From a virus, in IMG/VR virus record IMGVR_UViG_3300050033_000419, positions 1 to 57,437 of that record: a stretch of DNA of 57,437 bases. One strand, 5' to 3'. The notes under the pieces are model-generated. The model was not told where the DNA came from, ran no database searches, and saw nothing but the letters and a program-made list of their open reading frames with translations. Made by a program: the position numbers and the translations under genes. Positions 36,435 to 44,457 of this stretch are shown piece after piece; within the stretch, counting starts at the first letter, position 1, and every line of letters begins with the position of its first letter.

Positions 36435-36658
36435 CGGCACAACCCCAGCGCATGACACTTCTGGAGTTCGAGCAGCAACCCGATGATTCCGCCAATGGTG
36501 ATGACGATGGCGAGCTTGGTCACGGTGAACGCGCTGGAGCGGCGGCGCGGGGAGCGTTGCTGCCACGCGAACTGGGCGCGTTGTGCGATGCCGACCACCA
36601 CCAGCAGAACAATCACGGAGACAATGAAACTCAGGAAATCCACCGCGATGTGGTTCAT
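36431..36658 (-). CDS. Two-span membrane protein, 75 aa
   Basis: MNHIAVDFLSFIVSVIVLLV then a basic loop (QQRSPRRRSSAF) and a second span (KLAIVITIGGIIGLLLEL). ATGA overlaps both neighbours. Unknown function; the topology is holin-like, but it lies in the early region. Confidence 0.65.
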   Translation of the reverse strand: MNHIAVDFLSFIVSVIVLLVVVGIAQRAQFAWQQRSPRRRSSAFTVTKLAIVITIGGIIGLLLELQKCHALGLCR

Positions 36659-36858
36659 TGGCTCACCCTCAGGAGCGCAATCACCAAGAGGACGTTCACT
36701 GCCGAAACGACTACCGCAATGACCAGCAACATGGCCCCGCGGTACGACTGCGCCTTGATCTGCGCGGACTTCATGTCGCAGCTATGGCACGGGAGGCTGA
36801 ACGAGGTAACGTCTTTCATCGCTTCGATGGTTGCTCTTGAGTGGTCTTCTCGAAACAT
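36655..36858 (-). CDS. Membrane protein, 67 aa
   Basis: ATG 36858 follows GAGG by seven bases. The end AMLLVIAVVVSAVNVLLVIA is a membrane span; a Cys pair (LPCHSCDM) lies in the middle. Unknown function. Confidence 0.6.
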   Translation of the reverse strand: MFREDHSRATIEAMKDVTSFSLPCHSCDMKSAQIKAQSYRGAMLLVIAVVVSAVNVLLVIALLRVSQ

Positions 36859-36877
36859 ACACAAACCTCTTCTTGAA

Positions 36878-37417
36878 CTACGCAGTCTTGTCTTTGGCCG
36901 AGTTGATGCGCACGGAAACCGCTGGTTTCTTAGGGGGTAACTGGGAAAGGGCTTGTTTGGCGCACGCAGCTTTGTACTGCCGCGAATATCGATAGCTCGG
37001 CCACACTTCGCCCTTCAGATGGAAGGCTGCATACGCTTGACGCTTGTATGTCATCACGTCAGGCGTAGAGCCGTACATCCACGCATAGGCTAAGTGGTAG
37101 GCGTTAGTGCAGTTATCGAAGTAGGCGCGGCGGAGGATTCGGCGGGCGAGCTGGTACTCTTCACGGCCTTGCACCGTGTCTTCCCTTAGTTCTGACTCTA
37201 GGAGCCGAGTTTCGATCCTCTCGACAAACTCTTGGCCCGGGCCCATGAACGCGCCCGGATAGTATGTGGAGCTTGTGGTTTCCCACAAAGTACCAAAGTT
37301 TGAGGTCGGACTACAGATATTATGTCTATAACGATTTTGCGACAAAAAAAAGGCATGGACCGGGAATCCGAATAACTCTCCGATCTGGCTGGGCTGAGGG
37401 TTGGGTTGGGTGGACAT
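36878..37417 (-). CDS. Hypothetical protein, 179 aa
   Basis: MSTQPNPQPSQIGELFGFPV at ATG 37417. Rich in Tyr and Arg (RRILRRAYFDNCTNAYHLAY, EVWPSYRYSRQYKAACAKQA), which suggests nucleic-acid contact. It is the second gene of the early leftward operon. No family recognised. Confidence 0.6.
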   Translation of the reverse strand: MSTQPNPQPSQIGELFGFPVHAFFLSQNRYRHNICSPTSNFGTLWETTSSTYYPGAFMGPGQEFVERIETRLLESELREDTVQGREEYQLARRILRRAYFDNCTNAYHLAYAWMYGSTPDVMTYKRQAYAAFHLKGEVWPSYRYSRQYKAACAKQALSQLPPKKPAVSVRINSAKDKTA

Positions 37418-37443
37418 CTTCGACCTTCCTGAGTTGCTGAAAT

Positions 37444-37815
37444 CTACGCCTTGGTCTGGGTAACTGATTTCTTTGCGAGGAGCATTCTCTTCCTCCGCCT
37501 GCCGGATGCGTGATGTTCTAACGCGTGACACTCGGGGCAGAGATACAGAAGACTGCGAAAGTCGTTGAAGTCTTCTGGAAACTTCTTGCTGTTCTTGTGG
37601 TGCACATGGCCGGAATCTATCGGAACTTTGCAGTGCTGACATTTCGCACCAGCCCGTTCCTTGACGCGGGCGTAAACCTCTGCCGGGGGGCGGATCAACT
37701 GCTGGGCCCGTTGGCGACTAACCCCAATAAGTCTTCCGATTTCCGCGTAGCTCAGGCCCCTAATAAAGAGTTCCCCTGCGCGTTCCCGTATTTCGGGGTT
37801 GAAGTTTCTTCCCAC
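37444..37815 (-). CDS. HNH endonuclease with N-terminal HTH, leaderless start
   Basis: A 123-aa protein. Residues 15-45 are a helix-turn-helix (LFIRGLSYAEIGRLIGVSRQ), residues 55-105 the HNH part: KCQHCKVPIDSGHVHHKNSK and LLYLCPECHALEHH. The start GTG 37815 has no ribosome binding site. The -10 box ends eight bases before it, so the mRNA probably starts at or next to the GTG. It is the first gene of the long early operon. Confidence 0.85.
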   Translation of the reverse strand: MGRNFNPEIRERAGELFIRGLSYAEIGRLIGVSRQRAQQLIRPPAEVYARVKERAGAKCQHCKVPIDSGHVHHKNSKKFPEDFNDFRSLLYLCPECHALEHHASGRRRKRMLLAKKSVTQTKA

Positions 37816-37822
37816 GAACGAG

Positions 37823-37852
37823 ATGGTAATCCCGAAAGATTGCGGTTGTCAA
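37823..37852 (-). promoter_or_regulatory. Leftward early promoter
   Basis: On the minus strand a perfect TTGACA (37847-37852) is followed after 18 bases by TACCAT (37823-37828). The predicted start falls at about 37815-37816, on the GTG of the first gene. Confidence 0.75.
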
Positions 37853-37864
37853 GTGCAAAATTGA

Positions 37865-37894
37865 ACCCCCTCCGGGGTCGAATCCGGAAGGGGT
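37865..37894. repeat. Imperfect 11-bp inverted repeat upstream of the early promoter
   Basis: accccctccgg (37865-37875) and ccggaaggggt (37884-37894) pair with one mismatch around eight bases. It lies 13 bases upstream of the -35 box, a place for an operator or activator site; as a terminator it would have only TTCAATTTTG behind it on the minus strand. Confidence 0.5.
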
Positions 37895-38017
37895 CATGTT
37901 GCAACTCAGAGCGGCTATTATAGAGCGATAGCGGAATAATTGGAATCGGTGAATGCTCCGTGCTTTTACACAGGCATGTGGAAATCAGACCGATTCCCTT
38001 CCCCCGTATCGATTTGC

Positions 38018-38046
38018 TGGAGAATAAAAAGCAGTAGGCGTATAGT
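38018..38046 (+). promoter_or_regulatory. Rightward promoter, leaderless
   Basis: TATAGT (38041-38046) is a good -10 box; the -35 is weak (TGGAGA at 38018-38023, 17 bases away). The ATG of the only plus-strand gene lies eight bases after the -10, so the transcript has no leader or almost none. Confidence 0.55.
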
Positions 38047-38054
38047 TTCTCGCC

Positions 38055-38597
38055 ATGAGCACGCAGGCGAAGGTGTGGACCACGGTGCTGGCTTTCGTCT
38101 TGCTCGCGTTCCTCCTCGTTGCATTCGTCGACCCTGAACGGCCGGCGAACCTGGCTGCAGCGCCAACGGCTCCTGCCACCGCTTGGGAGTACACCTCTGA
38201 GGCCGACGCGCTCACCGGCAAGTCTACTCGTTTCGCCTGCGTCGACTCCATCAACAGGCTGGACTTTGGCTTTCCTTACAACGGCGGGTCGACCGGCATG
38301 TTGTGCTTTCGCGATTCGCCACGGTTTGGCAAGAGCGCCTACCTGCAGATCAAGAAGGGGCAGTTTCTCTGTGGGATCGAAGGATGCGCGCTGAGAGTGC
38401 GCGCGGATAACGGACCGATCACCATGGTCAGAGCGATCAAGGCGTCGGATGGATCATCGGATTATGTCTTTTTCCGCAGCTACGGGACGATGCTGGCCGT
38501 GGCAAGGGCGGCGAAGAGCTTGAAGATCGAAGCGGAGTACTTCAAAGAAGGCTGGCAGGTGCTGCAGTTTGACCCGAGCGGACTTAAGTGGCAGTAG
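38055..38597 (+). CDS. Membrane-anchored conserved protein, only plus-strand gene
   Basis: A 180-aa protein. MSTQAKVWTTVLAFVLLAFL plus LVAF forms an N-terminal anchor; then comes a periplasmic-type domain with RFACVDSINRLDFGFPYNGG, GMLCFRDSPRFGKSAYLQIK, GQFLCGIEGCALRVRADNGP and EYFKEGWQVLQFDPSGLKWQ. This matches a family of uncharacterised envelope proteins from Gram-negative bacteria. Transcribed against all other genes and with its own promoter, it looks like a moron, possibly acting on the host envelope (for example superinfection exclusion; inference). Confidence 0.75.
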   Translation: MSTQAKVWTTVLAFVLLAFLLVAFVDPERPANLAAAPTAPATAWEYTSEADALTGKSTRFACVDSINRLDFGFPYNGGSTGMLCFRDSPRFGKSAYLQIKKGQFLCGIEGCALRVRADNGPITMVRAIKASDGSSDYVFFRSYGTMLAVARAAKSLKIEAEYFKEGWQVLQFDPSGLKWQ

Positions 38598-38598
38598 C

Positions 38599-38622
38599 GG
38601 GGCTGGGATCATCTCCAGCCCC
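38599..38622. terminator. Hairpin between convergent genes
   Basis: ggggctgg and ccagcccc pair perfectly around gatcatct, two bases after the stop of the plus-strand gene and 18 bases before the end of the late block. U-tracts are weak on both sides, but the position fits a bidirectional terminator. Confidence 0.6.
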
Positions 38623-38639
38623 ATTCCCATTGTGCAAAG

Positions 38640-39146
38640 CTAAAACGCAGTCGCTGTCAATACCGGGGAGCTCCGCGGCTGCTCGGGGAGCTCGTCCCAT
38701 ATCCCCGCCAGGTCGGGCAGGGCATTCGTTCGGCGCGTCAGATCGGCGAGCTCATCTTCGCTCTTCGGTTGCCGCAGTTCGGCGGTTTGCGAATTGCTGA
38801 GCGACTTGGGAGCGGCCGGGCTCACTGGAATGGTCGCGCTAATCTCGTTGGAGTAACCGCTCTCTTCCGTTACACCGCTTGCCGTGATCTGCGCGGTGAC
38901 CGCGTAGTAATAGGTCGCCCCGGAAGTCACGGCAGCATCGGTGAAGGTCGTGGAGGGGGCGCCACAGTTGCCGGGGAAAACATAGGTGCCCGAAGCCGTG
39001 CCGCGGTACCAGCAGTTTCCCGTGAGACCCGCCGTAGTGCTTTGCGTGAAGTTGCCTACAACCTTGTGCACGGTCGGGCCGGTCTGGGCGCAGCTGAAGC
39101 CGCAGAGCAGCAGGACCGCAACTAAACTTCCAAAGATCTGTTTCAT
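38640..39146 (-). CDS. Exported fibronectin-III-like protein
   Basis: A 168-aa protein from ATG 39146 (AAGGA upstream). MKQIFGSLVAVLLLCGFSCA is a clear Sec signal with a Cys near the cut site (possibly a lipobox LLCGFSC). Residues 25-110 form a type III-like beta domain: FTDAAVTSGATYYYAVTAQI and EESGYSNEISATIP. The last gene of the late block. Exported proteins are unexpected among virion genes. Confidence 0.7.
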   Translation of the reverse strand: MKQIFGSLVAVLLLCGFSCAQTGPTVHKVVGNFTQSTTAGLTGNCWYRGTASGTYVFPGNCGAPSTTFTDAAVTSGATYYYAVTAQITASGVTEESGYSNEISATIPVSPAAPKSLSNSQTAELRQPKSEDELADLTRRTNALPDLAGIWDELPEQPRSSPVLTATAF

Positions 39147-39236
39147 CGTCATTCCTTTCATCGTTGTGCACACTGTTCACTGCCTCGACGAACGAACTCA
39201 TTGAGTCGATCATGAGACCTCCGAAGCCGCCTCCCC

Positions 39237-40649
39237 TTACTGAGCGATCCAGACAAAGGGTTTAGCGGTACTGGCACTCCCGCCAATCACATAGCTGGCA
39301 GACCCAACCGCGCTATCTGCGAGTGAAGACGTACCCGCTACCGCGTACACCGTCTCGCTGGCGCTAACCGTGATCGTGCCGCCATTACTGAGCGCGGTGC
39401 CTGTGGTGCATCCCGTTCCAAGTCCATTCGTGGCGGGAGACCCGGTTGTATTCCAACAAAGTTGCGCACCACTGGTAGTGCTGGTGATCGCGACCGTCTG
39501 CGTGGAACTATAGGTTCCAGCAACCGGGCTATAGGTTGGAGATACTGCGGCTGATGGGGAAGCGGAGCCAACGGAGTAGAAACTCGTCGGCGCGTTTTGA
39601 TTGTTGTACTCGTCCAGCAGCCAATCTGCCGAGCGTGCGACACTGGCAAAATGAAGTTCATCCATCGAGCCGTTCCAAAAACGGCCTGCGGTGACAGAAT
39701 TACCAATCAACACAGCGTTTGCTACGCCGCCATTTAGCCCTTGCGCTCCCGCAGCGGTGGAGGCGTCCTGCGCTCCGTTAACATATCCAATCAAGGAACC
39801 ACCCGGCGTGTAGGTAAACGCGAGCAGATACCATGTTCCGGTACTGAGAGTATGCGAGCCTGTGCCGTCGTAGTCGTAGCCGTTGCCCGGAGTCGCTTCG
39901 TTGACATACACGGCCAGTTTGCCGTTGCTCTTGACAAGCAACGTGTAGCCGCCGAAGCTCGATGACCCCTCGCGGCCAACCACGGAATTGTACGCACCCG
40001 TAAACGTTGTACCCTTCGCCCATGCCGAAAAGGTAAAACTGGATGTGTCCAGCGTTGTGGATGCCCCGAAGTTTTCGTATTGGCTGCTGGCGCTTGCGAA
40101 ACCTGCGCCACCATCGATCTTCCCGGTTACAGCCGTCGAGCTATAGTTTGTGCCGTTGTTCGTACCTAGTGAGTCGGCAACTGACAGGGTGGTGCCGTTG
40201 GAAAGATGGGCAACGGTGATATAGCCATTGCTCCATACCCCCGCCTCATTCGATAAATCCGACGCGCCCGTGCTCCCGACCAACGCATAGATTATCTTCG
40301 TTGTGCTGTGACCTATGGTTGGGACCTGAATCCACCACTCCCCCGCTCCGGTTGTCGCGACGTAAGTTCCCGCCGTCAGTTTATAGTTCAAGAGAGTGCC
40401 ACCCGACGACGCGGTGCAAAACACCACATCCACTCCGGTTGAACTCTGTGCATACCCGCTATTAGCGACCGTAGCTAGGAGCGAGTTTCCCGCAAAGTAC
40501 ACGGGAAAATTCGACTGGTCGGCGCTTGTTCCCGTCTGTGCCGCGATAGTGATGGGCACACTATAGGCATACCCTGTGGGGCAGCTCGTAGCGTGCGCGA
40601 GCGCCCCACAGAACAGCAGACTGATTATGGCGAGGATGATCCGCTTCAT
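39237..40649 (-). CDS. Exported DUF2341/LamG protein with chitobiase-C-like domain
   Basis: A 470-aa protein. MKRIILAIISLLFCGALAHA is a signal peptide. CPTGYAYSVPITIAAQTG, SNFPVYFAGNSLL and GEWWIQVPTIGHSTTKIIYA are DUF2341-like. LDTSSFTFSAWAKG, LIGYVNGAQDAST and GSMDELHFASVARSADWLLD are LamG/concanavalin-like. The C-terminus YSPVAGTYSSTQTVAITSTT, then ETVYAVAGTSSLADS is a chitobiase/hexosaminidase C-like module. A paralogue lies at 46653-47819. It probably binds carbohydrate; the same architecture is typical of secreted acidobacterial proteins. Confidence 0.75.
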   Translation of the reverse strand: MKRIILAIISLLFCGALAHATSCPTGYAYSVPITIAAQTGTSADQSNFPVYFAGNSLLATVANSGYAQSSTGVDVVFCTASSGGTLLNYKLTAGTYVATTGAGEWWIQVPTIGHSTTKIIYALVGSTGASDLSNEAGVWSNGYITVAHLSNGTTLSVADSLGTNNGTNYSSTAVTGKIDGGAGFASASSQYENFGASTTLDTSSFTFSAWAKGTTFTGAYNSVVGREGSSSFGGYTLLVKSNGKLAVYVNEATPGNGYDYDGTGSHTLSTGTWYLLAFTYTPGGSLIGYVNGAQDASTAAGAQGLNGGVANAVLIGNSVTAGRFWNGSMDELHFASVARSADWLLDEYNNQNAPTSFYSVGSASPSAAVSPTYSPVAGTYSSTQTVAITSTTSGAQLCWNTTGSPATNGLGTGCTTGTALSNGGTITVSASETVYAVAGTSSLADSAVGSASYVIGGSASTAKPFVWIAQ

Positions 40650-43561
40650 TAGTAACTCCCCGCGATAGTTACGCCGCCCGTCAAGGTAGCATCACCGCTG
40701 TAAATTACCGAGAGAGTATCCCCGCCAACTAGCGTGGTCGTTGATCCGCCCGTGCTCCAGCTAATCGTCGAACCGCTAGCTGCGATAGTACCCGTGCAGA
40801 CGGTAGTGGAACCTTTCTTGACGGTGAATGTGGTGCTCGCGGTTGCCGTAGCAATATCCACAAAGCTACTGCCAGCACAGTTCGCCGGGATGGTGACTGT
40901 ATAAGGCGTTGCAGTCAACGTCGGCAGGGTATAAAGTAGAACGGTTTGGGAAGTAGTCTGCGGAGTGCCGATAGTGATGCTCGGCGTCCACATCCGGGTG
41001 TCCCAAATGTTGAAGGTGCCTGAATCTATGCTCGCGTTGGTGATGAACGTAGTATCAATTGAGTTCGCTGCAAAATGGTTCTTGTTGCTAGCGGAATCGA
41101 GTGTGATACCGTTGGTCGCATAACCGTAGAGCGTGTTCCCTGTGAAGGTGCTCTTGGTCGTCCCGATCAACCCGATCATCGTAGTCGAAGTATTGTACTG
41201 ATCGTGATAGATCGTGTTGTCTGACACGTTTACGCTTGCACAGTTATTCAACTTCACCGGGTAGGTGCTATTATAGAAGGTAGCATTTGTCACAGACACG
41301 CCCGTGGAAGCGTTGCAATACAAGCCGCCGCCGACGCCCGCTCCACCATTCGACTCAAACAGGTGGCCTAGGATCTTCACACCATTGGAACTTTCCAGGT
41401 CAATTCCGGCAGTAGAGCCTGCGTTTAGGGTTGCAGAGTATCCTCCTACGATTTCCATTGCGGCATCTGCCGAGTTACTAAGTCCATTGATGTAGATGCC
41501 AGACGTGTAGTAGCCATCATTGATTGGGCTGATGAAATGGAGGTCACCATTAGAGATCAGCGAACCACCGCTGGTACTGACATAGATACCGTAATCAAGT
41601 GCTGAGGTCTCAAAGTCGTATGCCCACAGATCATTGATCTTCGGGCCGTGTACATATAGACCTTTCACTGCAATTTGAGCGCCGAAAGTACTCGCCACCG
41701 TAAGGTGCGGCCCAAGTCTATTTGAATCGCTGGCGATCGTGGTGCCGTCATATTCCACGCCCACGCCAACGGTGCCGTTGGTGTTGGTAAAGATCGCTGT
41801 CGAATCATAGAGCCAGAGGTTTGCCGTGCCGTTCAGATAGTAGTTGCTCACACTATCCCAAGACTCCACGTTGTGCATGGAGACCCAGCAAGAATCTGTA
41901 AGGTTGAACCCTTTCCCGGAGGTTGAATAAACCGATCTCCGCAACGAAAAACCGTCGATGTCGTTAAAATAGGTTGCCCCAGCGACACAATTCGGTCCAG
42001 TGCCCACAACCGTGAATATGTCCCCGGTTGCTGCGTTACAGTTAATACTCTGCCCTCGGTAACCGCCCGTTCCGTGAACGTTGATATACGACTTGTTCAC
42101 ATTAAAGCCGCACCCGTAGTAGTTAGGCTTGGTAAGAACTACCGTGCCTTGCGCTAGCGCGTTGACAGCTTTATTGAATGGCACTTGATCCGTATAGGAA
42201 CCAGAGCTACCCGTTGAGCCAAACCATTCAGGATATGCCGTGGCAGTGTTGTTGAGCGTCACTGCCCCTGTACCTGAAAGGGTGAATATTTGAGTGATTG
42301 GTGCTTGCGGTGACGCGTTCATTGTGACGGTTACGCCCGTGGAAACACCCAGCGTTCCGCCAGCCATAAACCAGTACGTCGCGTTCAGCGTCTTGTTCGA
42401 CTTAATCATGCAAGCGCCCGACCCGTTGGGGATCGCGACGTTCGCCGTAGCGGCCTCCGCCGCCGTGAACGCAGCAGTATCATCAGTCGAACCATCACAC
42501 GCGGCTCCGTATGCAAGCAGCGAGTTCGCAAAAGACGAACTTCCTGCCACAAATTGACCGCCTGAATTTGTTCCGACTAACCCTTGAGACGTTGGAACCG
42601 ACGCGCCGTTCACCGAAGTCGCGTTGCCGCCGGCGGCGATCGCTGCCGCCACAAAGGCATCGCTGGCAGCCTTGGCGCTGCTGTCGCCGGGGGCCTGCGT
42701 AGTAACCATAGTGCCGTTCGGAAGCGCAGGCGTGCCGCTGACATTCGATGCTGTGCCAGAAGTATTCACGCTCTGCGCGTAAGTCTCAGCAGTGGACTGT
42801 GCAGTGGCTGCTGCACCTGAAGCATCGGCCCCCACACTGGAAGCCGTAGCCGAAATCACGCCAGCGGTATTCAAGATCGAAGTCCCGTCCGGCTTCACGC
42901 CGCCAAGCACGGATGACGTGGCCGTGGGCAAAGAATAGGCAGAAGGCACCGCAGTATTGCAATTCAGCAGCGTGCCCGATGATACGTAGGTACACAAATC
43001 ACCGTTCGTATAGGTGCCCGCAAGAATAGACAGATTGGCCTGTCGCGCTGCTGCCGCGCCAGAAGTATCGTAGGCCGACGCTGCGGTAAAAGCCGCCGTT
43101 CCAAGTGCTCCGCTCGCTGATGGCTTTTGCCCATGTGTTCCATCGGCTACCATAGGGACTTCTGCCGTCGCTCCCGGATCAGTAGAAGTTGCCACTCCAA
43201 CCGCAGAGCCGTACTTTGTCAGCGATGTTCCCCATGCCGCCCCGGAAGAGACCCCGATACCCGCGCCCGGATAAATCATCGATCCTGCGCTCAGGAATGC
43301 AGCCCACGCCGAGCCGGTGTAATAGCACGTCACCAGCGTAGTGCCGGAGCCCGCGGTGCAATCCGTCGCGGAATTTCCGTTGGAGACGTTCGCGAGCGTT
43401 CCCTTTTGCTGCCCCGTGGGAAGCGTGGCCACGGTGTATGGACCAGCCGACATGGCCGTCTGCGCGGACCCACCAGAGGTCGCTCCTGTGACTACCGTCT
43501 GCCCATAAAGCGCGCACGAAAAAACCGCCAAGAAGGCGGCAAGGAACATGTTCTTTTTCAT
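40649..43561 (-). CDS. Exported tail-spike-like protein with right-handed beta-helix
   Basis: A 970-aa protein. MKKNMFLAAFLAVFSCALYG is a signal peptide. The N-terminal 330 residues are Ala/Ser/Thr-rich fibre sequence with short TAFTAASAYDTSGAAAARQA repeats, as in phage fibres. Near 345 YGAACDGSTDDTAAFTAAEA is the start of a pectate-lyase-3-like beta-helix, continuing through VNATFYNSTYPVKLNNCASV, NVSDNTIYHDQYNTS to about residue 850. A C-terminal beta-domain follows. Such spikes bind or cut surface polysaccharide. With the signal peptide it could be exported instead of assembled in the cytoplasm. Confidence 0.75.
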   Translation of the reverse strand: MKKNMFLAAFLAVFSCALYGQTVVTGATSGGSAQTAMSAGPYTVATLPTGQQKGTLANVSNGNSATDCTAGSGTTLVTCYYTGSAWAAFLSAGSMIYPGAGIGVSSGAAWGTSLTKYGSAVGVATSTDPGATAEVPMVADGTHGQKPSASGALGTAAFTAASAYDTSGAAAARQANLSILAGTYTNGDLCTYVSSGTLLNCNTAVPSAYSLPTATSSVLGGVKPDGTSILNTAGVISATASSVGADASGAAATAQSTAETYAQSVNTSGTASNVSGTPALPNGTMVTTQAPGDSSAKAASDAFVAAAIAAGGNATSVNGASVPTSQGLVGTNSGGQFVAGSSSFANSLLAYGAACDGSTDDTAAFTAAEAATANVAIPNGSGACMIKSNKTLNATYWFMAGGTLGVSTGVTVTMNASPQAPITQIFTLSGTGAVTLNNTATAYPEWFGSTGSSGSYTDQVPFNKAVNALAQGTVVLTKPNYYGCGFNVNKSYINVHGTGGYRGQSINCNAATGDIFTVVGTGPNCVAGATYFNDIDGFSLRRSVYSTSGKGFNLTDSCWVSMHNVESWDSVSNYYLNGTANLWLYDSTAIFTNTNGTVGVGVEYDGTTIASDSNRLGPHLTVASTFGAQIAVKGLYVHGPKINDLWAYDFETSALDYGIYVSTSGGSLISNGDLHFISPINDGYYTSGIYINGLSNSADAAMEIVGGYSATLNAGSTAGIDLESSNGVKILGHLFESNGGAGVGGGLYCNASTGVSVTNATFYNSTYPVKLNNCASVNVSDNTIYHDQYNTSTTMIGLIGTTKSTFTGNTLYGYATNGITLDSASNKNHFAANSIDTTFITNASIDSGTFNIWDTRMWTPSITIGTPQTTSQTVLLYTLPTLTATPYTVTIPANCAGSSFVDIATATASTTFTVKKGSTTVCTGTIAASGSTISWSTGGSTTTLVGGDTLSVIYSGDATLTGGVTIAGSY

Positions 43562-43563
43562 GG

Positions 43564-43938
43564 TTAGCTCACCCCGAAGATTCGGCAGGACGCCGTCGAC
43601 CCGTTCACCGTGTACGAGGAGATATTGCAGCGCACGAAGCGCACACTCTTATAGGCGATGTGGCGCATCTCTCCCGACGTGCTGGTTGAGCTGTCGAGAG
43701 TATAGTAATGCGTTCCATCCACTGAGCCTTCGAGATTTACGTTGATCGCGGTCGGGGTTCCAGTGAAGAACGTCACCCACGTGAAGTTGCGCTCGCCGGT
43801 CCCCCCCACGGAGCGCACCGCGTTCCCTGCTCCCGTCGCGGAGACAGCGTTTAGCGACGTAAAAAGCTGGTCGTCGTCGGCGCCAGCAAATGCCGCCAGC
43901 AAGAAGATTACGGCAAGGACTTTTGTGAATTTTCGCAT
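43564..43938 (-). CDS. Exported beta-sandwich protein, 124 aa
   Basis: MRKFTKVLAVIFLLAAFAGA is a Sec signal ending in AGA-DDD. The mature part (NFTWVTFFTGTPTAINVNLE, GSVDGTHYYTLDSSTSTSGE, VRFVRCNISSYTVNGSTAS) is all beta, like small receptor-binding or structural beta-sandwich proteins. It is coupled to the spike gene that follows two bases later. Confidence 0.65.
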   Translation of the reverse strand: MRKFTKVLAVIFLLAAFAGADDDQLFTSLNAVSATGAGNAVRSVGGTGERNFTWVTFFTGTPTAINVNLEGSVDGTHYYTLDSSTSTSGEMRHIAYKSVRFVRCNISSYTVNGSTASCRIFGVS

Positions 43939-43984
43939 TTCTAACCTTTAAGATCGCAGAAAAACTCAGCAGGAATCTCCGAAC

Positions 43985-44015
43985 GAAAAAGGGCCGCCCT
44001 CCGAAAAGAGCGGCC
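43985..44015 (-). terminator. Rho-independent terminator
   Basis: On the minus strand GGCCGC and GCGGCC pair around a twelve-base loop and are followed by CTTTTTCG. It lies after the 44033-44428 gene and before the second group of exported proteins. Confidence 0.82.
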
Positions 44016-44032
44016 ACGTTGAGGAGCGAACG

Positions 44033-44428
44033 TTAGGCGACAGTGGCTACTGGAACCGCCGTTACCGAGTCCAACATATCCGCCAAAGCGCCGGTCATGG
44101 TCTGCACCGCGGCGCTCCACTTCGCGGAATCGGCAATCACCTTATCCCCGAAGAATCCCGACTGCTGAATCGCCTGCTCCACCAGCGGCGCAGCAACAGC
44201 CAACTTCGATACGCCGGTTGCAGCACTTCCCTGCACGGCGGTCACAGCGCCGCCCGCGGCGACGAGAATATTGCCGACCTTGGCGATGAATGGCATAAAT
44301 TCCGGGAACCCCGCGGCAGTCACTCCGACGTCGGCGATGATCACAGCTTCGGGCTCGAGCTTGGCGGCTTCCTTGAAAATGACAGCCACTTTGGCCTCTG
44401 CGGCTTTGAGAAACGAAAGAAACGACAT
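44033..44428 (-). CDS. Hypothetical Ala-rich protein, 131 aa
   Basis: MSFLSFLKAAEAKVAVIFKE, PFIAKVGNILVAAGGAVTAV and QAIQQSGFFGDKVIADSAKW. A helical, partly amphipathic protein that occurs in other phages near lysis genes, without known function. Confidence 0.62.
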   Translation of the reverse strand: MSFLSFLKAAEAKVAVIFKEAAKLEPEAVIIADVGVTAAGFPEFMPFIAKVGNILVAAGGAVTAVQGSAATGVSKLAVAAPLVEQAIQQSGFFGDKVIADSAKWSAAVQTMTGALADMLDSVTAVPVATVA

Positions 44429-44457
44429 ACTGCCTCCTATTTCCTGAGTGAATTCGG

